Positions 58,051 through 64,000 of a DNA stretch of 64,000 nucleotides are shown here, in pieces. Numbering within the stretch: position 1 is the first letter of the stretch; each line of letters opens with the position of its first letter. The DNA comes from an uncultured Roseateles sp. (GTDB lineage: Bacteria; Pseudomonadota; Gammaproteobacteria; Burkholderiales; Burkholderiaceae_C). Below the pieces are notes generated by a model. It did no database searches. It saw only the letters and a program-made list of their open reading frames with translations, and had not been told where the DNA came from. The stretch is from assembly GCF_963422335.1 (NCBI RefSeq), contig NZ_OY729424.1, positions 3,410,001-3,474,000 of the forward strand. The letters are read 5' to 3'. The position numbers were made by a program, and so were the translations under genes.

Positions 58051-58770
58051 ATGCACATGCAGGAAGCCTACGCCGAGCTGAGCCAGGTCGCACGAGCGGA
58101 CCTGGGCCCGGCCTATGAGCAGCGCCAGTTGCGCCAGTACGCGCCGCTGGTCAAGCGCATCGTGCGCCAGCTGGGCTCGCAGGTCAGCGCGGCGATGGAC
58201 CGCGAGGACATGGAGCAGGTCGGCCTGATGGGTCTGCTGGAGGCCCTGCGCCGCTACGGCCCGCCGGACGAGGCCTTCACCGGTTTTGCCTCGCTGCGCG
58301 TGCGCGGCGCCATTCTCGACGAGCTGCGCCGCCTCGACTGGCGGCCGCGCTCGGTGCGCCAGGACAGCCACAAGCTGCGCGACGCGCTGCGCGAGCTGCG
58401 CCGCCGCCTGGGCCGCGAACCCAGCGAGGCCGAGATCCTGAAGAACCTGAAGCTGACGCCGCAGGACTACCAGGCCTTTTTGCAGGGCGATGCGGCCGAG
58501 GAGATGGCCAGCTTCGACGAGATGGTGCAGGAGCTCAGCGAGCTGCCCGGCGACAGCCAGTCGCCCGAGACGCTGCTGATCGCACGGCGCAGCATCGAAC
58601 AGGCGCTGACCCGGCTGGACGAGCGCGAGCAGCGCGTCATCCAGCTCTATTACGAGTACGAACTCAGCCTCAAGGAAATCGCTGCCGTGCTGGACCTCAC
58701 CGAGGCCCGCGTGTCGCAGCTCAACAAGGGCGCTTTGCTGAAGATGAGAACTCATCTGCAGCAGGCCTGA
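58051..58770 (+). CDS. fliA: Flagellar sigma factor FliA/LafS (sigma-28)
   Basis: A 239-residue sigma-70-family factor with regions 2, 3 and 4: YAPLVKRIVRQLGSQVSAAMDREDMEQVGLMGLLEALRRYG (region 2), WRPRSVRQDSHKLRDALRELRRRLGREPSEAEI (region 3) and DEREQRVIQLYYEYELSLKEIAAVLDLTEARVSQLNKGALLKMR (region 4). It would direct late lateral-flagellar promoters, probably the TTTAAG-N15-GTCGCCTT sites. An anti-sigma gene, flgM, is nearby at 60749. Confidence 0.95.
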   Translation: MHMQEAYAELSQVARADLGPAYEQRQLRQYAPLVKRIVRQLGSQVSAAMDREDMEQVGLMGLLEALRRYGPPDEAFTGFASLRVRGAILDELRRLDWRPRSVRQDSHKLRDALRELRRRLGREPSEAEILKNLKLTPQDYQAFLQGDAAEEMASFDEMVQELSELPGDSQSPETLLIARRSIEQALTRLDEREQRVIQLYYEYELSLKEIAAVLDLTEARVSQLNKGALLKMRTHLQQA

Positions 58771-58788
58771 ACGGAAGATCCCACCACC

Positions 58789-59718
58789 ATGCAGCCCTTC
58801 ATCGGCATCCTCATTGTTCTCGGTTGTGTGTTCGGCGGCTTCATGCTGCACGGCGGCAGCTTCGGCGTCATCTGGCAGCCGGTCGAGCTCTTGATCATCG
58901 TCGGCGCCGGTGTCGGCTCCCTGGTGCTGGGCAACCCGCGCCATGTGCTCAGCGAGATGCTGCTGCAGCTGCGCAAGGTGATGATGCGCCGCCGCCCCGG
59001 CGAGGAGTTCCAGCGCCAGCTGCTGCTGCTGATGTACGAGCTGCTGCAGACCGCCGCCGGCGGCCTGAAGGCGCTCGATGCCCACGTCGAGGCGCCGCAG
59101 GACAGCGTGCTGTTCAAGCGCTATCCGCTGATACTGGCCGAGCCCAAGCTCCTGCACTTCATCGTCGACAACTTCCGCCTGATGGCCATGGGCAAGATCA
59201 ACGCCCACGAGCTGGAGGGCGTGCTGGAACAGGAGCTGGAGGCCATCCATGACGAGATGACCCAGCCCGCCAAGTCGCTGCACAAGATCGCCGAGGCCAT
59301 GCCCGGCTTCGGCATCCTGGCCGCGGTGCTGGGCATCGTGATGGCGATGAACACGGTGGCCGAAGGGGCCGGCACGGCCGAGATCGCGGTGATGGTGGCC
59401 GCGGCCATGGTCGGCACCTTCATCGGCATCTTCATCTGCTATGCGGTGCTGGACCCGCTCGCCAATATGATGAAGCAGCTGGTCAACGAGGAGCTGCAGG
59501 CGCTGGAGTCGGTCAAGGTGGTGCTTGTCACTCACGTCTCGGGCAAGCCGGCGCTGCTGGCCATCGATGCCGGCCGCCGCCTGGTGCAGCTGAACATCAA
59601 GCCCAGCTTCGCCATCCTCGAGGGCTGGATAGACAAGATGCAGGACGCCGGCGATGCCGACGCCACGCCGCGCCGCCGCGCCACCGACCGCGAGCCCGGA
59701 GAGCGCCGTGCAGCCTAA
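58789..59718 (+). CDS. motA: Stator protein MotA (LafT)
   Basis: A 309-residue membrane protein with four helices and a long cytoplasmic loop. QPFIGILIVLGCVFGGFMLHGGSFGVIWQPVELLIIVGAGVGSLVLGN is the N-terminal pair, and GFGILAAVLGIVMAMNTVAEG...AAAMVGTFIGIFICYAVLDPLA the C-terminal pair with the conserved proline region. The C-terminal 25 residues are charged and variable. It forms the stator with MotB. Confidence 0.95.
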   Translation: MQPFIGILIVLGCVFGGFMLHGGSFGVIWQPVELLIIVGAGVGSLVLGNPRHVLSEMLLQLRKVMMRRRPGEEFQRQLLLLMYELLQTAAGGLKALDAHVEAPQDSVLFKRYPLILAEPKLLHFIVDNFRLMAMGKINAHELEGVLEQELEAIHDEMTQPAKSLHKIAEAMPGFGILAAVLGIVMAMNTVAEGAGTAEIAVMVAAAMVGTFIGIFICYAVLDPLANMMKQLVNEELQALESVKVVLVTHVSGKPALLAIDAGRRLVQLNIKPSFAILEGWIDKMQDAGDADATPRRRATDREPGERRAA

Positions 59719-60703
59719 GCTCCATCGCGTCGAGGCCCACGAGACCGTTGTCAAGCGCGTCTCGCGCAAGCACGAGGACGAGGCCCATGGCGGCGCCTGG
59801 AAGGTCGCCTTCGCCGACTTCTGCCTGGCCCTGATGTGCCTGTTCCTGGTGCTGTGGCTGCTGGCTGCGCGCAACTCCGAGCGCATGCAGCAGCTGCTGA
59901 AGACCGCCGGCGCCGACCTGATCGAAGAGGGCCAGGGTTTGACCAGTTCGCTGGCCTCGGGCTCGCGCGGCAGCATGATTGATCGCAACCCGGTGCCGGC
60001 CCACGGCGAAGCGCCGGTCAAGGGCAAGAGCAACCAGAGCAGCGACACCGATCAGCCCGATGCCGACCCGCGCCTGAGCAAGTCGCGCTATGAGTCGGCC
60101 GGCGAGATGCGCGAGCTGGCCAAGCTGATCGAGCGCATTGCCGCCTCGGTGGGCCTGGCCAGCAATCTGCACAGCGCGATCACGCCCCAGGGCCTGCGCC
60201 TGATGCTGCACGACACCGATGCCCAGGGCATGTTCGAGCGCGGCAGCCCCTATCCCAGCGCCCGCATGCGCGAGCTGCTGCGCAAGCTGGGTCCGCTGTT
60301 CGCGCAGATGGACAACCAGCTGATCATCGTCGGCCACACCGATGCCTCGCCCTACAACGACAAGAGCCCCGGGGCCTTCTCGAATTCGGCCCTGTCCAGC
60401 CACCGCGCGATGGCCGCACGCCACCAGCTGATGGAGGGCGGCATGCCGGCCGACACGGTGATGCAGGTAAGCGGCATGGCCGACCGTGCGCCGCTGGACC
60501 CGGCCCGTCCGCAGGCCGCGATCAACCGCCGCATCGAACTGATGGTGCTGACCAGCAGCCAGGCCCGTCAGCTGTCCGGCATGTTCGGCCTGCCGCGCGA
60601 AGGCCTGTCGCTGGACGCGACGCCGCCCAACCCCGAAGGGCTGCTGCAGCGCCTGCAACAGCAGCTGAGCCCGTATCGGGCCGCCAGCGCGCCGGCGCCC
60701 TGA
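59708..60703 (+). CDS. motB: Stator protein MotB (LafU)
   Basis: A 331-residue protein with one membrane helix containing the proton-path Asp37 (FADFCLALMCLFLVLW) and a C-terminal OmpA-like peptidoglycan-binding domain (NQLIIVGHTDASPYN...LSSHRAMAARHQLMEGGM...NRRIELMVL). The GTG start at 59708 is preferred because GGAG lies seven bases upstream and homology begins there; it overlaps motA by 11 bases. Confidence 0.94.
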   Translation: MQPKLHRVEAHETVVKRVSRKHEDEAHGGAWKVAFADFCLALMCLFLVLWLLAARNSERMQQLLKTAGADLIEEGQGLTSSLASGSRGSMIDRNPVPAHGEAPVKGKSNQSSDTDQPDADPRLSKSRYESAGEMRELAKLIERIAASVGLASNLHSAITPQGLRLMLHDTDAQGMFERGSPYPSARMRELLRKLGPLFAQMDNQLIIVGHTDASPYNDKSPGAFSNSALSSHRAMAARHQLMEGGMPADTVMQVSGMADRAPLDPARPQAAINRRIELMVLTSSQARQLSGMFGLPREGLSLDATPPNPEGLLQRLQQQLSPYRAASAPAP

Positions 60704-60748
60704 TGCCGCACGAGTACCGCCATGAGAACCAAAGCCCGAGGTGAACGC

Positions 60749-61036
60749 ATGAGAGTCACAGGATCCAACCACCCGCTGAGCGGCCCCGCCGATGTCAGCG
60801 CCGCCAGCACCGCCGCCGAGGTCAAGCCGGTGACCGAGGCCGCTGCGCCGTCGGCCACCGCCGCCGCGCTGGAGTCGAATGTGATGAAGCCGGCCCAGGA
60901 GGCACTGGCCGCCATGCCCGACATCGACCAGGCCAAGGTGGCGTCGCTGCGCGACGCACTGGCCCGGGGCGAGATCACCTTCGATGCCGGCCGCCTGGCG
61001 AGCCTGATCCAGCGCTTCCACGGAGGCCGGGGATGA
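60749..61036 (+). CDS. flgM: Anti-sigma-28 factor FlgM (LfgM)
   Basis: A 95-residue protein; the C-terminal half (IDQAKVASLRDALARGEITFDAGRLASLIQRFH) is the FlgM sigma-binding region. The N-terminus is unstructured, as expected for a protein exported through the hook. ATG 60749 with GAGGTG upstream is chosen over an earlier ATG at 60722. It overlaps flgN by ATGA. Confidence 0.9.
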   Translation: MRVTGSNHPLSGPADVSAASTAAEVKPVTEAAAPSATAAALESNVMKPAQEALAAMPDIDQAKVASLRDALARGEITFDAGRLASLIQRFHGGRG

Positions 61037-61464
61037 AATCCTCAACCCATGACGCACTGTTGAGCCTGCTGCGCGGCCTGCATGCCGACCGCGCCGGCTA
61101 CTGCCGCCTGCAGGAGCTGCTCGAGGCGCAGTTCCAGAGCGCGCTGCGTCATGAAGGCAACGCGCTGGTGGGCCTGGCCGAGCAGATCACCGGCCAGGTG
61201 GCTCAGCTGGAGTCGCACCGCGAGCACCGCCGCGAGCTGATGGCGCGTCTGGTGGGCCGTGACCATGAGTTGACGATGCCGGCATTGATTCAGCGCCTGC
61301 CCAGCCGCGCCGGCCAGGCCGTGACCGCTGCCTGGCGCGGCCTGGAGCAGCTGGTGCGCGAGTGCAAGGAGCTGAACCAGCGCAACTGCAAGCTGATCAT
61401 CGAGCAGCACGCCCTGATGCAGCGACTGATGGGCCAGGAGGGAGCACTGTATGCGGAGCGTTGA
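61033..61464 (+). CDS. flgN: FlgN-like export chaperone (LfgN)
   Basis: A 143-residue, mostly helical protein with a FlgN-like pattern (LLSLLRGLHADRAGYCRLQELLEAQFQSALRHEGNALVGLAEQITGQVAQLE...). FlgN carries the hook-filament junction proteins FlgK and FlgL. The pairing flgM-flgN is typical. It overlaps the next gene by 14 bases. Confidence 0.85.
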   Translation: MKSSTHDALLSLLRGLHADRAGYCRLQELLEAQFQSALRHEGNALVGLAEQITGQVAQLESHREHRRELMARLVGRDHELTMPALIQRLPSRAGQAVTAAWRGLEQLVRECKELNQRNCKLIIEQHALMQRLMGQEGALYAER

Positions 61465-62164
61465 TCTGCAAGGCCTGGGCGCCAGCATCGCCGCCGAGGC
61501 GAATGCCGGCCTACGTGGCAATGGCGGCGGCGCCGGCTTCTCCGGCCTGTATCGCGAGCTGCAGGGCGAGGTGCGGCAGTTCATCGAGTCGGGCAGCGGC
61601 AGCGAGCCTCGTCCGGCGATGGCCGCCACCGCGATCAGCCCCGAGGGCTGGTGGGGTCAGGCCCGTGCCACCGAGGCGGTGTCAGAGAAGATCGAGCTCG
61701 ATGGCAATGCTGCCGAGTTCCTGCAGGCCATCGCCCCCCATGCCGAGGCCGCTGCGGCCCGCCTGGGCGTGGCGCCCGAGGTGCTGTCGGCGCAGGCGGC
61801 GCTGGAGTCCGGTTGGGGCACCAGGCCGATACGTCGAGCCGATGGCAGCGACAGCCACAACGTCTTCGGCATCAAGGCCGGCGGCGGCTGGCGTGGCGAA
61901 GTGACGCAAGTCGCGACGACCGAGTACGAGCAGGGCCAGCCGGTGGCCCGCCAGGAGAAGTTCCGCAGCTATGCCGATGCCGGTGGCTCTTTCCGCGACC
62001 TGACCCAGCTGCTGCTGGACAACCCGCGCTACCGCGGTGCGTTGCAGACCGGTGGCGATGCCCGCGCCTATGGCCAGGCCCTGCAGCGCGGCGGCTATGC
62101 CACCGATCCGGCCTATGCCGACAAGCTGACGCGCGTGGCCGCGCGCATCAAGGCGGGGCTATGA
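61451..62164 (+). CDS. Flagellar muramidase, FlgJ C-terminal domain only
   Basis: A 237-residue protein with a glucosaminidase-type (GH73) domain from about residue 85: FLQAIAPHAEAAAARLGVAPEVLSAQAALESGWG, catalytic Glu119, then HNVFGIKAGGGWRGE and the C-terminal YADAGGSFRDLTQLLLDNPRYRGAL. Unlike classic FlgJ it has no N-terminal rod-capping domain; residues 1-80 are low complexity. It would open peptidoglycan for the rod. A separate rod-cap protein may lie beyond the window. Confidence 0.85.
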   Translation: MRSVDLQGLGASIAAEANAGLRGNGGGAGFSGLYRELQGEVRQFIESGSGSEPRPAMAATAISPEGWWGQARATEAVSEKIELDGNAAEFLQAIAPHAEAAAARLGVAPEVLSAQAALESGWGTRPIRRADGSDSHNVFGIKAGGGWRGEVTQVATTEYEQGQPVARQEKFRSYADAGGSFRDLTQLLLDNPRYRGALQTGGDARAYGQALQRGGYATDPAYADKLTRVAARIKAGL

Positions 62165-62169
62165 CAACA

Positions 62170-62883
62170 TCATTGCTGTGCAGCCAACTCGGCCGGTTCG
62201 ACAAGACCGGGCCCCAGCACGCGTGCGGCGATGATGCGGCCGGTGCTGCTGTTGCGCACGCGCACGGTTTCATTGCGGCGGCCGGCGTCCAGTGCCTCGC
62301 CGCTGGCATGGACCTCGATGCCGCCGTTGCGCGCCATGATGCGCACCGCCTCGCCGCGCTTGATCAGCAGCGGCTCGACCAGCTGGCTGCGCAGCAGCGG
62401 TTGACCGGCACGCAGCGTGCTGCGCGGGCTCAGGCCTCTGGCCGCCTCGGTGTCGGACAGCGCATCACCCAGCTGCGCCAGCTCGCGGCGCTCCAGCCGC
62501 AGATCGGCCTCGGCCAGCGGCCGGCCCGAGGGCAGGGTGGCCGCTGCCACCAGCACCTCGGCGCTCAGTTCGGCACGCAGCACGAAGTCCTGCGAGGCGC
62601 TATCAGCGCCCGGGCAACGCGCGCCGACGCGCAGCCGGCTCAGGTAGCGGGTGTCCAGCATCTGGAATTGCCAGCCGGCAGCGCAGGCCGCAGGGCCTTT
62701 GGCCTTGGGCGAGGTCGCTACGCGCAGCTGCAGCTCAGGGGCCTGCAAGCCCTCGCGCTGCGCCTGCTCCAGCAGGGCTTGGCGCGCAAAGGCCAGCACC
62801 CGCGTGTCCAGGCTTTGCGCCTGCGCGGTACCAGCGACGAGCAGCAGCAAGAAACGTACAACGAACGAGCAAAGGAAGCGCAT
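62170..62883 (-). CDS. flgA: P-ring chaperone FlgA (LfgA)
   Basis: A 237-residue periplasmic protein with signal peptide MRFLCSFVVRFLLLLVAGTAQA and the SAF domain (VLVAAATLPSGRPLAEADLRLERRELAQLGDALSDTEAARGLSPRSTLRAGQPLLRSQL) and C-terminal GRIIAARVLG. It helps assemble the P ring. The start is uncertain: ATG 62883, 62889 and 62913 are all in frame. The first overlaps the flgB start codon on the other strand, so the two genes meet head to head without a promoter gap. Confidence 0.9.
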   Translation of the reverse strand: MRFLCSFVVRFLLLLVAGTAQAQSLDTRVLAFARQALLEQAQREGLQAPELQLRVATSPKAKGPAACAAGWQFQMLDTRYLSRLRVGARCPGADSASQDFVLRAELSAEVLVAAATLPSGRPLAEADLRLERRELAQLGDALSDTEAARGLSPRSTLRAGQPLLRSQLVEPLLIKRGEAVRIMARNGGIEVHASGEALDAGRRNETVRVRNSSTGRIIAARVLGPGLVEPAELAAQQ

Positions 62884-63247
62884 GAGCATTGATTTCAGCA
62901 AGGCGGTCGGCATTCATCCCGACGCGCTCCGATTGCGAGCCGAGAGAACCAAGATTCTGGCCTCCAACATCGCCAACGAAAGCACGCCCGGCTACCAGGC
63001 GCGCGATGTCGATTTTGCGGCCTCGCTGCGCCAGGCCCAGCAGGACGGCAGCGACGGCCTGCTGTTGGACACCGGCGCCGAAGACCTCAAGTATCGCGTG
63101 CCTTTTCATCCGGCACAGGACGGCAACAGCGTCGAGCTCGGTGTGGAGCAGGCGGCGTTCTCGCAGAACGCCTCCGACTTCCAGGCCAGCCTGACTTTTC
63201 TGAACCTGCAACTGAAGGGGCTGGCCAAGGCAATCGCCGGCCAGTGA
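62882..63247 (+). CDS. flgB: Flagellar rod protein FlgB (LfgB)
   Basis: A 121-residue rod protein with the N-terminal motif LRAERTKILASNIANESTPGYQARDVDF and the C-terminal helix ASDFQASLTFLNLQLKGLAKAI. AAGGAAG lies just upstream of the ATG and is inside the flgA coding strand. It overlaps flgC by GTGA if the GTG start is used there. Confidence 0.95.
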   Translation: MSIDFSKAVGIHPDALRLRAERTKILASNIANESTPGYQARDVDFAASLRQAQQDGSDGLLLDTGAEDLKYRVPFHPAQDGNSVELGVEQAAFSQNASDFQASLTFLNLQLKGLAKAIAGQ

Positions 63248-63252
63248 CGACC

Positions 63253-63672
63253 ATGTCATTCAAGCAAATCAGCCAGATCGCGGGCTCGGCCATGTCGGCC
63301 CAGACCACGCGCCTGAACACCATTGCCAGCAATCTGGCCAATGCCCAGTCGGCCAGCGGCAACGAGGCCGACACCTACCGCGCCCGCAAGCCGGTGTTTG
63401 CCGCGCTGCCGGTCGCCGCCCAGGGCGAGCAGCTGGGTGGCACGCGCGTGCAGGTGATGGACGTGGTGGAGAGCAGCGAGGCGCTGCGCAAGGTCTACGA
63501 GCCTGGCCATCCGCTGGCCAACGAGGAGGGCATGGTGTTCTACCCCAACGTCAACTCGGTGGCCGAGATGACCGACATGCTGTCGGCCTCGCGGGCCTTC
63601 GAAAGCAATGTCGAGGTGTTGGGCCGCGTCAAGTCCATGCAGCAGTCGCTGCTGCGTCTGGGAGAGGGTTGA
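63253..63672 (+). CDS. flgC: Flagellar rod protein FlgC (LfgC)
   Basis: A 139-residue rod protein. MSFKQISQIAGSAMSAQTTRLNTIASNLANAQS and the C-terminal NSVAEMTDMLSASRAFESNVEVLGRVKSMQQSLLRLGEG match FlgC. A GTG at 63244 overlapping the flgB stop is also in frame; ATG 63253 is preferred because homology begins there. Confidence 0.95.
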   Translation: MSFKQISQIAGSAMSAQTTRLNTIASNLANAQSASGNEADTYRARKPVFAALPVAAQGEQLGGTRVQVMDVVESSEALRKVYEPGHPLANEEGMVFYPNVNSVAEMTDMLSASRAFESNVEVLGRVKSMQQSLLRLGEG

Positions 63673-63674
63673 TC

Positions 63675-64000
63675 ATGGTCGCATCCGTCAACAACAACAG
63701 CAGCACCGCGGCCGGCTCGTCCAATGACGTGCAGGGCAACGGCGCGATGTCCCATCTGTTCACCACCCTGCTGGTGGCCCAGATCAAGAACCAGGATCCG
63801 CTGTCGCCGGCCGATCCCAGCGCCTTCGTCAACCAGCTGACCCAGCTCAGCCAGATGGAAGCGCTGCAAAAGTTGGCCAGCCAGGGCAGTGGCAGTGCCG
63901 CCAGCCTGCAAAGCCTGCAGATGCTGGGCCTGGGCGCCCAGGTCGGCAGCACGGTGCAGGCCCGCGTCGAGCGCCTGAAGCTCGACAAGGATGCAGTGCA
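63675..64000 (+). CDS. flgD: Flagellar hook-capping protein FlgD (LfgD), 3' end cut by window
   Basis: The first 108 residues of FlgD. After a polar Ser/Asn-rich start, MSHLFTTLLVAQIKNQDPLSPADPSAFVNQLTQLSQMEALQKL is the FlgD signature. The frame is open at base 64000. It scaffolds hook assembly; hook and remaining rod genes should follow beyond the window. Confidence 0.93.
   Translation, partial: MVASVNNNSSTAAGSSNDVQGNGAMSHLFTTLLVAQIKNQDPLSPADPSAFVNQLTQLSQMEALQKLASQGSGSAASLQSLQMLGLGAQVGSTVQARVERLKLDKDAV

Noticed and set aside
1..64000. tRNA, rRNA, CRISPR arrays, insertion sequences, prophage genes
   Set aside because: No cloverleaf-type sequence, rRNA segment, regularly spaced repeat, transposase or integrase was seen; apart from the two palindromic repeats the window carries no mobile-element genes.

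Overview
The window is high-GC DNA with densely packed genes, many joined by ATGA or GTGA start/stop overlaps. Gene content and protein style point to a betaproteobacterium of the order Burkholderiales, most likely near the Rubrivivax/Leptothrix/Roseateles group. That placement is inferred from a NosZ with a Tat-type signal, DUF2946 and NnrS genes, GC-rich palindromic intergenic repeats and an SOS-type dnaE2; no rRNA or tRNA gene is present to confirm it.

Region 1 (1-10.3 kb) handles transport and small-molecule metabolism: the end of a sulfonate-type ABC permease, an RBBP9-like hydrolase, a CysB-type regulator next to a sulfate-binding protein, a polar amino-acid ABC system (binding protein, attenuating hairpin, two permeases, no ATPase), a 2-oxoglutarate/Fe(II)-type oxygenase, a peptide-type binding protein, a dienelactone hydrolase, a GFA-family protein and the end of an MFS/LysR divergent pair (to 12.5 kb).

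Region 2 (12.5-29.1 kb) is a nitrous-oxide respiration island. nosZ-nosR-nosD-nosF-nosY-nosL lie on the minus strand; a lipoprotein cytochrome c, an ApbE/NosX flavin transferase and an NnrS protein lie divergently on the plus strand. An FNR/Dnr-type box sits between the two arms. Next to it are three genes that look like copper acquisition (DUF2946, TonB receptor, YcnI/DUF1775). A second, perfect FNR/Dnr box lies between them and a chemoreceptor gene. NosZ needs about a dozen copper atoms per dimer, so the copper genes and the reductase plausibly serve one function under one oxygen/NO-responsive regulator.

Region 3 (29.1-39.4 kb) is mixed housekeeping: GNAT, membrane-anchored receiver protein, DUF3224, isochorismatase-like hydrolase, DUF2277, dnaE2 behind a LexA box, coaBC-dut, and a large dCache-HAMP-GGDEF-EAL protein.

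Region 4 (39.4-64 kb, running off the end) is a secondary (lateral, Flag-2 type) flagellar locus: lafA flagellin, an unknown gene, lfhAB-lfiRQPNM on minus, then lfiEFGHIJ, lafBCDEF-S-T-U, lfgM, lfgN, a muramidase, lfgA and lfgBCD. Two structural-gene promoters share the motif TTTAAG-N15-GTCGCCTT. The lafK regulator usually found between lfiM and lfiE is absent. In its place is a 1.2-kb, partly AT-rich, structured region carrying what reads as a class I cyclic-di-GMP (GEMM) riboswitch, a 47-codon small ORF and a terminator. This is the most interesting part of the window. A second theme is a composite palindromic repeat with covarying arms, one copy of which is inserted in frame inside nosR.
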